Origin: Acidimicrobiales bacterium
GTDB lineage: Bacteria; Actinomycetota; Acidimicrobiia; Acidimicrobiales; JAVJTC01
Length of the DNA: 64,000 nt
NCBI GenBank assembly: GCA_040219085.1
Contig: JAVJTC010000021.1
Coordinates: 1-64,000 of the forward strand
Reading direction: 5' to 3'
The notes beneath the pieces were generated by a model, which saw only the letters and a list, made by a program, of their open reading frames with translations, did no database searches and was not told where the DNA came from. This document shows, piece by piece, positions 42,748 to 52,100 of this stretch (within the stretch, counting starts at the first letter, position 1; every line of letters starts with the position of its first letter). The translations under genes were made by a program, and so were the position numbers.

Positions 42748-45700
42748 CAGCCGTTCGCCTTCGTCGCTTCGACCAGCTCGTCGACCGTCCAGTCCCCGGC
42801 GGAGCGGACATCCCAGCCTTCGACGGCGATGTCCACCTCGTCCGGGACGACGGCGATGCGCTGCTCGGGCCAGGCGGCCTCGAGCGCATCGCCGTCTTGA
42901 GTCTCGTAGCCGGCGGTGAACACAGGGGCTCCGGCAGCCAATGCCACCCGCGCGAGGGTCCGCACTGCGTCGTCCACGACGAACTCCAGCTCCTCTTCCA
43001 TCTCGGCGGTCAGCTCGACCTCATCGACGGGCGACTCGTCCTCGGGAACCGTGACCGCAGACGATGCGTGCGCGGCGATCCAGAGCTCGTCGAAGGGTTC
43101 CAGATCTTGTGTCGCCGTTCCGATCACCACGTCGCGTCCCACTCCTCGGATGAACTGTGCCAGGTTCGCCCACTGGAGCCAGTCCTGCCAGCGCGTCCGG
43201 TGCTCGTCGGACGCGACGGTCTCGTCGTCGTCGGGCAGGATCGACAGCACCGCCCAACGCTCCTCGGTGGACTTCGCACTGTCGAACAGCAGAGCAAGCA
43301 CCAGGTCATTCTCGGTGACCGGCCGGGCGAGGACGACAGCGCCTTCACCCGGGATGAAGTCGACGGCCTGACCGGCCAAGACGGCCTCCCCGACGCGCAC
43401 CAACTCGGACTCCGGCAGGTGTTGCGGAGCAGCATCGGCCCACAGGCCCGCGCACAGCGACAACGCGAGGCGCTCCCATGCGTCGCCGTCGGGGTCAGCC
43501 AGGTACTGCAACAGCAGCTGGTACGGGTTACGTTCGGCGTCGTCGATGCCGAGGCGGCCGTGGTTCTGCTGTTGGACGACCTTCGCCTTGTTTCTCGCTC
43601 CCGGTCCGAACAGCCGCCGACGCCGGGGCTCCTTCGACAACTCCTGTTCCACCGAGCTGTGGAACGCCTCCACGTCGTCCCAGGTCAGGTTCCACACCAG
43701 CATCCCCGTCGAACGCAGGCCCGCACGCTTCGCGGCGTCCTGGCCGATCACGTTGTGGTCGCTGGAGGCGTGGAACTGGAACCCGTCTAGATAAACGGCG
43801 ACCTTCGGGGCCTTGGCGTCCTGCCGGGTGATGACGAAGTCCGGGACGGTGTTGGGCGAGGTCATGATGCCGTCCACCTGTTCCTCGATCTTGTAGCGGA
43901 CGGCCTGACCATCAGGGCCGGTCAGCCGTAGCTCGAATGCCTCCGAACCGCTGTCGGCGGGCACCGGCTTCAATGTGACCTTCTCGTCGCCCTCCTTGCC
44001 GGCCCATGCCCGCAGCGCCACCTTGAAGCGCCTCTCCAACTCGGACTCCTCGACTGCGCCGATGTCGATGTCGGCGAGGGCGGCAACGGGCTCGGGGTTC
44101 CAGTCGCCGAGGAGGTCGTCGAGGAGGGCGATCGCGAGGTCACGCCGGGCCAGGTCGTACTCCCACCGGTCGATCACGCCGAGCAGGCACCGGTGACACG
44201 CGGCGCGGCCCTCAGCCTGGCAGGGGCACTTCGAGACGATTTCACGAGCAGACGTGAGGATGCTCCGCAACCGATCGGGGTCGGCGAGGCGGCTGAGGTA
44301 CCCGGTGCCGCCGGGGACGTTGTCGAAGAGCACAAGGAACTGGCGGCGGCCCTGACCGCCCCGGTTCGGGAGGTCGGTCCGGGCGATCTCGAGGTGGTCG
44401 GGATCGCCGCCGAAATCGGCCCGGAGCCCGAGCAGCAGCGCCCCTTTGAAGCTGACGAGCCGTTCATCGATCTCGAACATCGAGACCGGCAGCAGCATCC
44501 GGACGGCCTCGGTTTCGAGCTCGTGGTAGAGGACGATGCTGTCCCACCGCTCGCGCGCTGCACCGGACCGCACCTTGCACCAGCCCTGGTGGAGGCGGTC
44601 GGGGCGCTCACCTCTCTTGTCGTCGCGGGCGTCACGAGCGGCCCCGCAGTGGCGACAGATCTCGAAGCCGGTGACGTGGCGGTCGGCGCCGGCGATCGGG
44701 ATGCGATCCCCCGGGCGCTCGGCAAAGCCGAAGTTGTAGGTGCGGAGTCGTGCGACGTCGGCCCGTTCGGCACCGAAGACCTTGTCGCCGAGACGCCATG
44801 ACCCGCTGGTGTGGGCCGGGTCGATGTCAACACTGGTGAGGGTCTCATAGTTCTCGCGGTCGCGGTCGTCCCGCTCGTCGTAGACGCGAGCCCGCTCCTC
44901 GGAGTCGGTGGACAGCGCCGCCTTCATCGGCAGGAGCGTCTGGCGAGACCCGACGTCGAGGATGGCAGCAGCGCCACATCGCGGACACGCCGTGGGTGGC
45001 TCTTCGCCTTCGAGGGTGCCGAACCCGCAGTCGGGACAGAGCCGCCACGTCTCGTAGAGCGGCTCGTCCGCGGTGCCGATCTCGAGGGCGTCGACCACGT
45101 GGCGGTGGCCGCCGGCGTAGAAGCTGTTACCGGGTGCGAACTCTCGGACGGCGAGGCCGGCTGCCCGGGCGTACTCGGTGCTCTCGGACTCGTACTCACC
45201 CTCGGCGTCGGTCCACCACAGCGTGGCCGTGAGCGTCGCCGTGTCGTCGACCAGCGTGTAGTTGGGCAGGATTCCGAGCCGTTCGAGCGCGCTGAGCGTG
45301 TACTGGTTCCGGTGGTCAGCCAGAAGCCGACGCACGACGGTGCGCTGACCGAGCAGTGAGCTGACCACCTCAGATTCCTCGCCTGCTTCCGTCGCCCGGT
45401 CGATCCCCTCGGTGAGACGGCGTTGCCGGTTGACCAGGTCCCGCTCGTGGTCGCGCCACCGGTCGATTGCGGCCTTGATGGTCTGTTCGATGCCGCTCGA
45501 CGCCCAGTCCCTGAGCCGATCGGCGGTCTCGTCGCTCAGACGGTCTCCGAACAAGTCGAGGAATCCGGCCACCGCATCGGGGTCCAGCGCGGACACCTCG
45601 ACGATGCGACGCAGCAATGAACCCTCGTCGATGCCGGCGGCCATGAGCGAGCGGATCTGGGGCTGGATCGGCGGCGCGTCGATCGAGAGGTCCGCCACGC

Positions 45701-48700
45701 GGTCGAACAGGTAGGCCGTGTACTGACGGCGCAGAGTCTCGGCGGCGTCGAGGTAGCAGTTGGGCGGCCGGACGTCGCCGGCGATCATCGCCTCGGGTTC
45801 GGCCAGGTAGTAGAGGCCGTGGGTGTCAGCGGTGACGAACGTGGTGATGAGTGAGTTGCCGGTCTTGCGCCCGGCTCGCCCGACCCGCTGGATGTAGGAC
45901 GAGGCCGACGGCGGGACGGAGGTCAACATCACGGCCGACAGGTCACCGATATCGATGCCCATCTCGAGGGTCGGTGTGGCGACGATGACGTTCGGCGAGT
46001 CGGGCGCGGTCCCGGAGCGGAACGCGTCCTCCAGTTCTTCCCGGTTCTGGCGATCGAGCAGACCGGTGTGTTCCCCGGTCACCACACGCCGGGTCACGCC
46101 ACTGCGATACAGGTCCCGGTAGAAGCGGTGTGGGGGCGGCGGGTCGATCTCGTAGGCGCCGGTGCACCGGTAGCGCAGGCACGGCGTGTCGAGCCACGTG
46201 TCGACAACGGCGACCGGAGCGGGGTGGCGTGAACCGCACAGACCACATCGCACGCCCACCGGGTCGTCGTCCGACGAGAGGTCGTGGATGGTGATCGCCT
46301 CGGCGGCCAGCGCGTAGACCTTGCCGGCCTTCGTCTGGCGTTCCGAGACTGCCTCGGTCTGGTGGGCCAGAAGGGCCATCACCCGCTGGAGCATCGTGGC
46401 GGCAACCGGGTCCTCGACGCCGAGGCTACGCACCGTCCAGTCGACGAGCCACGTCCGCGTCGAACCCCTCGCGGTGAGCGAGTCGAAGTCCCCCTTCCCG
46501 GCGGTCGTGAAGAAGAGCGGCCGGCCTTGACCGGGCGTGAACGGCGGCAGACCGCCGGGCCGGCCTCCCCAGACGAACCAGAGCCGCCCGTCGTCCTCGA
46601 CGTACGGGCGGAGCCACGGATGGTCGATGCCGCCCCGCAACCGGAGGCGTTCCAGGAGGCCGCGCAGCCAGGTGTCGAAGGGCGCGTCGGCCGGATAGTC
46701 GTCGCCGGGCACCGCTCGCAGGTCCTCGGCGAGCAGGCTGAGTACGGCGTCGAGGTCCGGAAGGTCGACCGTGGCTGCGGCGACGCCGGAGAGCTCGAGG
46801 GTCCGACCGACCCGGGACCGGAGCCCGAACTCGATGTCGGCCTCGAAGCGCAGACGCCGGCGCAGCATCTCGAGCCCGGCGGGATCCGGCTCGTCGCTCC
46901 AGGTGGTCCGGGCGAGAGGGTCCCGCATCAGATCGGGCGGGATGAGCGCATAGCGGTCATGCTGTGTGGCAGCGGCTACATGAAGCTCGTCACCCAGCTC
47001 GGCCAGCGAGACCTCCACCCTCTCCCGGATGATCCCGGCCATGAGCGATCGCAGGTTGATGCGGTGGGTCCGTCCGGCGAAGAAGGAGGCGCGGTGGGAG
47101 GCGTCCTGTACGGAGTCGGTGAAGGCGAGGAGCCGGGGCTCTTCGTCGGCGACGTGGGGCGATCCGAACATCGTGTTGATCGACACGGAGGCGAGACTGG
47201 CCACCTGCGATCCGAGGAACCGGATGGCGTCGCGTTCGTCGCATGCCGGGCATGTCTGGTTCTTGGCGTCGTCCTCGCTCTTGGTGACGTGCACGGCCAC
47301 GACAGCTTTGTCGGGCCCTTCGACGAGCGAGCGGGATCGGGCGTCGAACCACGAGACGGCCGGGTCTTCGGGGTTCCCCCCTATCAGCGCGCGTACCGTC
47401 GGCTTCCGCTGGACCGCCGCTCGGTAGATGGTCTCGGCGGAGGTGATGAGCGTGTCACCGAGCTCTGACTGGACGGCCATCCATCCGGACAGGCCGCAGC
47501 GACGGCAGTAGACGGCTGGGAGCTCGAGAACCGGCGGTGACCCGTCCTCGTCGTCGCCGGGCAGACCGAGGGCCGCCGAGTCGCGCCACCGGAAGCGCCG
47601 TGTGTCGTCGACGGAACGGAGGAGGCGGGACACCTCACGGATCCACAGCTGCACCTCGACCGACAGCAGGGGGCGCAACTGGGATCCCTGTCGGCGCCGT
47701 GCGATCGAGAGCAGCCAGAGGAAGCGGCTGAGGGCCTGTTCGACCCGGCCTGGGTCGGTCATCGCCACACGGCCCCACTCGGGTGCGCGGGTCACCACCT
47801 CCTGGACGGTCTGGGCCCAGCTGCGGGGACGCTCGCCGACAGCGGCGAGAACGGCCCGTGTCAGTGGATGAGCCAAGAGAGCCTCACCGAGCGCGACGAC
47901 ATCGTCGACCGTCGGGGACTCTTCAGTGTCGACCCTGCGGCAGAAGGCCGCGGCCACCTCGTCGAGCTCGGTCGCGTCGACGACCTCGTCGACCGCGGGA
48001 ATCGACAGGTTGAAGTCGATCGGGCCGAGTGCCTCCTCGACGCTCTGGCGCCGCTCGGTGATGACCGACTCTTCGTCGAAGTCGACGCCGAACACCTTGC
48101 CGGCAAAGTCCCGCAGTTCGGCGATCGAAGTGGCGCCGGTGCCGAGCGTCGCCGATGTGGCTACCGGTGCGGCCGTTCCGAGTGGCCGGTCGGGCGTCGC
48201 CGTGCCGAGGGTCCGGCCGAGACGGCGGAGCAGCATCGCGACGTCGGTGCCCTGAGCGCCGTCGTAGGTGTGGAACTCGTCGAGGACGACGTAGCGGAGG
48301 GTGTCGGCCTGGTTCAGGGCCCAGAGGTCCCGGTCCTCGGGTCGGAGGAGCAGGAAATCGAGCATCTTGTAGTTGGTGAGCAGGATGTCCGGCGGGTTAG
48401 CACGCAGCACTTCTCGCTGATCCACGAGGTGGTCCTCGCCGGCGGAGCTGTGTCGTCCCGTACCGCCGACGTAGAGGCCCGCTGTCACACCGGCGAGTCC
48501 AGGCTCGGTCCACAAGAGCTCGGCAAGACGGTTGGCCTGATCACTGGCCAACGCGTTCATCGGGTAGAGGATCAGCGCCTTGATCCCCTGCGTCCCCTTC
48601 GCTTTCTCACGCGCGCAGTGGTCAAGGATGGGATAGAGGAAGCACTCGGTCTTCCCGGAGCCAGTTCCGGTCGTGACGATCGTCGGCTCGGGGTCGCCTC

Positions 48701-48974
48701 CATCGGCTGAGGCCAGCCGTTCGAACGCAGCGGCCTGATGAGCGAACGGGATGAACCCATCGCGGTTCCACTCGAGCGGGGACTTCCAGGTCCCGCCGAC
48801 GGGCAGGTAGGGAGTGCGGACGCGGAGGTAGGGGCCGCGGAAAATGCCTTCACGCCCATCGGCAAGAAACTGCGAGAGCGCGTCCCGAACCTCGTCGTCG
48901 GACAGTGCGAACGTGCTGGCCAGGTACTCGACGAGTGCCTTCCGGATGTCGCCAACGACGAGAGAAGGGATCAT
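42747..48974 (-). CDS. Giant DEAD-box helicase with DUF1998 (MZB) and C-terminal nuclease-like domain
   Basis: The 2075-residue product starts with a helicase core: Walker A TTGTGSGKTE near 105, YPMNALASDQ, TNYKMLDFLLLR, Walker B VVLDEFHTYDGAQGTD near 230, a second RecA domain with MGIDIG and YIQRVGRAGRK near 1020. Zinc-binding pairs (CPACDE, CRYRCTG, CPDCG, CPRCG) follow. The DUF1998/MZB end is NVPGGTGYLSRL with CPCQAEGRAACHRCL near 1580. A further domain (about 1640-1770) has VPDFVITRQ and AVYLDGFQFH, a Vsr/PD-(D/E)XK-like pattern. Related helicases are DruE of Druantia and the DrmA/DrmB pair of DISARM. The start overlaps the 57-residue gene by four bases. Confidence 0.85.
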   Translation of the reverse strand: MIPSLVVGDIRKALVEYLASTFALSDDEVRDALSQFLADGREGIFRGPYLRVRTPYLPVGGTWKSPLEWNRDGFIPFAHQAAAFERLASADGGDPEPTIVTTGTGSGKTECFLYPILDHCAREKAKGTQGIKALILYPMNALASDQANRLAELLWTEPGLAGVTAGLYVGGTGRHSSAGEDHLVDQREVLRANPPDILLTNYKMLDFLLLRPEDRDLWALNQADTLRYVVLDEFHTYDGAQGTDVAMLLRRLGRTLGTATPDRPLGTAAPVATSATLGTGATSIAELRDFAGKVFGVDFDEESVITERRQSVEEALGPIDFNLSIPAVDEVVDATELDEVAAAFCRRVDTEESPTVDDVVALGEALLAHPLTRAVLAAVGERPRSWAQTVQEVVTRAPEWGRVAMTDPGRVEQALSRFLWLLSIARRRQGSQLRPLLSVEVQLWIREVSRLLRSVDDTRRFRWRDSAALGLPGDDEDGSPPVLELPAVYCRRCGLSGWMAVQSELGDTLITSAETIYRAAVQRKPTVRALIGGNPEDPAVSWFDARSRSLVEGPDKAVVAVHVTKSEDDAKNQTCPACDERDAIRFLGSQVASLASVSINTMFGSPHVADEEPRLLAFTDSVQDASHRASFFAGRTHRINLRSLMAGIIRERVEVSLAELGDELHVAAATQHDRYALIPPDLMRDPLARTTWSDEPDPAGLEMLRRRLRFEADIEFGLRSRVGRTLELSGVAAATVDLPDLDAVLSLLAEDLRAVPGDDYPADAPFDTWLRGLLERLRLRGGIDHPWLRPYVEDDGRLWFVWGGRPGGLPPFTPGQGRPLFFTTAGKGDFDSLTARGSTRTWLVDWTVRSLGVEDPVAATMLQRVMALLAHQTEAVSERQTKAGKVYALAAEAITIHDLSSDDDPVGVRCGLCGSRHPAPVAVVDTWLDTPCLRYRCTGAYEIDPPPPHRFYRDLYRSGVTRRVVTGEHTGLLDRQNREELEDAFRSGTAPDSPNVIVATPTLEMGIDIGDLSAVMLTSVPPSASSYIQRVGRAGRKTGNSLITTFVTADTHGLYYLAEPEAMIAGDVRPPNCYLDAAETLRRQYTAYLFDRVADLSIDAPPIQPQIRSLMAAGIDEGSLLRRIVEVSALDPDAVAGFLDLFGDRLSDETADRLRDWASSGIEQTIKAAIDRWRDHERDLVNRQRRLTEGIDRATEAGEESEVVSSLLGQRTVVRRLLADHRNQYTLSALERLGILPNYTLVDDTATLTATLWWTDAEGEYESESTEYARAAGLAVREFAPGNSFYAGGHRHVVDALEIGTADEPLYETWRLCPDCGFGTLEGEEPPTACPRCGAAAILDVGSRQTLLPMKAALSTDSEERARVYDERDDRDRENYETLTSVDIDPAHTSGSWRLGDKVFGAERADVARLRTYNFGFAERPGDRIPIAGADRHVTGFEICRHCGAARDARDDKRGERPDRLHQGWCKVRSGAARERWDSIVLYHELETEAVRMLLPVSMFEIDERLVSFKGALLLGLRADFGGDPDHLEIARTDLPNRGGQGRRQFLVLFDNVPGGTGYLSRLADPDRLRSILTSAREIVSKCPCQAEGRAACHRCLLGVIDRWEYDLARRDLAIALLDDLLGDWNPEPVAALADIDIGAVEESELERRFKVALRAWAGKEGDEKVTLKPVPADSGSEAFELRLTGPDGQAVRYKIEEQVDGIMTSPNTVPDFVITRQDAKAPKVAVYLDGFQFHASSDHNVIGQDAAKRAGLRSTGMLVWNLTWDDVEAFHSSVEQELSKEPRRRRLFGPGARNKAKVVQQQNHGRLGIDDAERNPYQLLLQYLADPDGDAWERLALSLCAGLWADAAPQHLPESELVRVGEAVLAGQAVDFIPGEGAVVLARPVTENDLVLALLFDSAKSTEERWAVLSILPDDDETVASDEHRTRWQDWLQWANLAQFIRGVGRDVVIGTATQDLEPFDELWIAAHASSAVTVPEDESPVDEVELTAEMEEELEFVVDDAVRTLARVALAAGAPVFTAGYETQDGDALEAAWPEQRIAVVPDEVDIAVEGWDVRSAGDWTVDELVEATKANG

Positions 48975-49144
48975 GCGAACGCCCGGAGCTCCGGGGCCTC
49001 CCGATCGAGAACGTCGGCGGCCCTCACGACCAGGTCTTCCTCGTCGCGAGAGATGTGGCGGGTTCGTCCTTCTGAGTAACGCTCTGCGAGGCCGAGCAGC
49101 GCTTCGGCCAACGACAGGCCTGCGTAGTCCGTGCGGGAGGGCAT
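48971..49144 (-). CDS. 57-residue protein embedded in the defence operon
   Basis: This small gene fills the gap between the methylase and the giant helicase. It starts with ATG at 49142-49144, sharing one base with the methylase stop, and ends with TGA at 48971-48973, overlapping the helicase start by four bases. GGGGAG lies about eight bases upstream. The product is acidic and predicted mostly helical: MPSRTDYAGLSLAEALLGLA followed by ERYSEGRTRHIS and EEDLVVRAADVLDRE. It has no cysteine, signal peptide or membrane segment. Exact coupling at both ends argues that it is translated. It could be a small subunit, inhibitor or adaptor of the neighbours; no family is recognised. Confidence 0.7.
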   Translation of the reverse strand: MPSRTDYAGLSLAEALLGLAERYSEGRTRHISRDEEDLVVRAADVLDREAPELRAFA

Positions 49145-52100
49145 CAGTCGTACTCCCCGGCCTCCAGCCGCCGTTGGAACTCCTCGTAGGCTTGGGTCAT
49201 CTCCCTCTCACGGTCCGGGCGGTAGAAGGGCGGCTCGTAGTAGCCCATCCAGTCGACCCCCTCCGGCTCTTCCTCGTAGGTCTCGTAGAGTGCCCAGATC
49301 CGTTTCCAGTCGTCTGGAAGCGAACCTGCCTTCGCCATCTCCTGAATTTCCGCCTGCAACACGCCTGCTGCTTGGTGGTGGGCCGAGATCCTTCGGCCAT
49401 TTCGGTCAAATACCGTCCTGCTCTCGTACTTCCTCAGGACTGGAAAGCTTGTCCGAAACACGGATGTCAACTGGTCTGCCGAAATCCCCAAGCAAATCGC
49501 AACTAAGGCATCACACTCGACCAGGGCTCGCCGCCGGTCAATATCACGCCTCAGAGGCGTCGCTAGATCCCAGGGATTAGTGGCGACACTCGCTGGCGCT
49601 GTGTCATACCCCTCAAGCACCCATGACTCATCCGCCCAGCCAGGATCGAGAAGCTCGTTCCAAAGCGGCGCATAGACATCGGTCAGGCAGTTAAGTCGCA
49701 GGGCTCGGTAGATCAAAGGCCGAACAAGTTGACTACGAACGATGGCGGGCGACCTGCTCACAGTCGTATCCTGAATGTTTGACTTGCCGATCATACGAAC
49801 TCTCAAGTCCATCAAGAGACTAGACCATAGAGCGGCCGTTACCACCGTCTGGGTTACATCTTCAAAGGCAATCGTGTGCACTGCATTGACGTGGGCCGGG
49901 CCCGGCGGAATGATTGCTGCATGCAGCGACCGTTCTAGACTGGGACTAGTCATCGCTCGATAAGCCAACCGCCAGAAGTCAGTCTCAATGCGCCCTTCCC
50001 AGGAGTTGAGACGGGACTCGAACACGCTCTTCTGACATGTGATCTGATAGTTGGTCCGGGGAATAGGATTAATACCCAGATCTTCCAGGTTCCATTCCGT
50101 GTAGTCAAGGTTGTTCTTACAGTTCTCATTCGGATTCTTGAAGAATGGGGACGCAACTGAAAGGTGCGGTCCTTGAAGGATTACACGACTCCAGTCCTTG
50201 GCTTGTCCCGTGCGCCTGATTATCGTCCCATCAGTCTTTGCACCCTTCTCATGAAGTCCAGAACTGCGGAAGCAGTCGACATCGTCGAGAACGTGACCAT
50301 AGCGGGCGAGCGAGGCAAGCGTCGCTGCATCCTGACGCGTGACGGTTCGCAGAAGGCGCGCTTCGACCGGACTGTCGCTGAAAGAGCTAAAGAGCGAAGA
50401 CCAGCTCCTCAGGACTCCCTCATCGACTTGCACGATTCTGTCAGCGTGCCCACGAGTATCCCAACCGCCCTCGGTGTGCTGAATGCCGGGCGTAGGCCCT
50501 GAACCATCGTGGACGAGCGAGTCGACGAGAGTCTGCGGCGTGAAGAGGCTCGCCATATGTATGAAGTCGATATCACTTGGACTCCCGTAGACGTTGACTG
50601 CAAACTCCGTGTGATGGTCTACGTCCTCAAAAAGCTGTAGCTCGTTCTGGAATACGAAATGACGCCGCAAGCGATGGTACGATTCACTTCTCAGGCGTCC
50701 CGCTTTCGGGTCAGCTATGTGCGTATCGGGATGGAGGAGTCCAACTACGCCCCTGGGCGGACAGCTACGCCACGTCTGGTCCATAAAGACCATAAACAGG
50801 TTGGCCTGGAGGCCGGTCACTATCGGCCGCATGAGAGCTGACGACAGCGCCGCCAAGTAGCCTTCCGTCAAAGACAATTGAGTCAAGTAGTGTGCAGCGC
50901 TTTCGGGGCGACGGAGTTGCGCCTCTCGTCGTTCTTGAAGTCGGCCTTGGTCCTTTTCGTCTGACAGCACCCACCATGGGTCCTGCTCGGCGAGGACAAG
51001 TGCCTCGTACCATCGCGGACGAACCCATGGCGGGTTTCCGACTTGGATGGTGAACCCGGCTTGCCGTCTGAACAGGTCCGAGAACTCTAGTTCCCAGTGC
51101 CACGCCCCTTCGCGGCGGGCCGCGCTCGTAGCCGTGCGGAGCCACTCGCTTCGGTCGAGCAGGTCCTGCGTTGACGACCCAACGCGGGCGAAGCCTTCGT
51201 CAGCCTCGACCAGAGTGTTCACGTCGTCAAAGAGCTGGGGCTCGCTTGCTGACCCTGGTGCGGCATCAAGCCGGAGGATCTCGCCGGCAGCGGCGAGCCA
51301 CTCGTCCCAAGATGGCGGCTCAACACCCTCGCCAAGTGGCCAAAACCACAGGCCCACCCAAGCATCCATCAGCAGGCGGAGTCGCCCGAGCGGGGATTCA
51401 CGGTCCGTGAGGATCCACTCCGCTTCGGCTCGGGAGACCGCCTGTTCTCGTGGTCCGACGCAGACGCCATAGACCTCGATCGGTCGACGGAGCGCCTCCT
51501 GCGTCAAGCGAACCCGCTCGCTTGCAGCGACCCACAGCCGCTCCACTGCATCGGCCAGGGCTGAGAGGCGAGCGCCGTCGGGCCTCTTCGGAGCGGCAAG
51601 GATCCGCTTCCGCCAGGCCTTGAGCTTCTCGGTCTCCTCCGGCCTCAACTCCTTCGCTTCCTTGCGGTCGGCGATTGCTCCCCACCCGTGGCCGGGCAAG
51701 AGGAAGTGGTGAATCTCGTCTGCGTCCAAAGGTCCTTCTGACAGGGGACGGTCGACGGGCGGCTGAACATCGCCCTTCTTGGTGCTCGCCCAAGGTCGAT
51801 CGCCGAGCTGGCCCAGCCGCCACGTCGCGCGGCGGCACCCGATCAGGCTGTTACCCCTTCGAAGCTGGAGCCCAAGCCAGGGTGCCTTCAGACCTGGGTA
51901 CATGCAGTTCAACCACAGGCTGATCTCAGCAAGCTCCACCGCCGTGGCGTTAAGGTCCACGCCGTACGCTTGGTGAAGGGCGAAGTGGGCCTTCACCTTC
52001 TGGAGCTCGCGCCGGTAGGTCTCCGGATCGAGGCTCTCACTTAGCTCGGCTTGGCGGCGCTTGAGGTAGATCTCCGAGAGCTGGTTGATCGCCTCGTTTA

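Noticed and set aside
50164-50502. A plus-strand gene in the low-GC part of the methylase
   Set aside because: It lies antisense to a conserved methylase frame and has no start signal; the low GC simply changes shadow-frame content.
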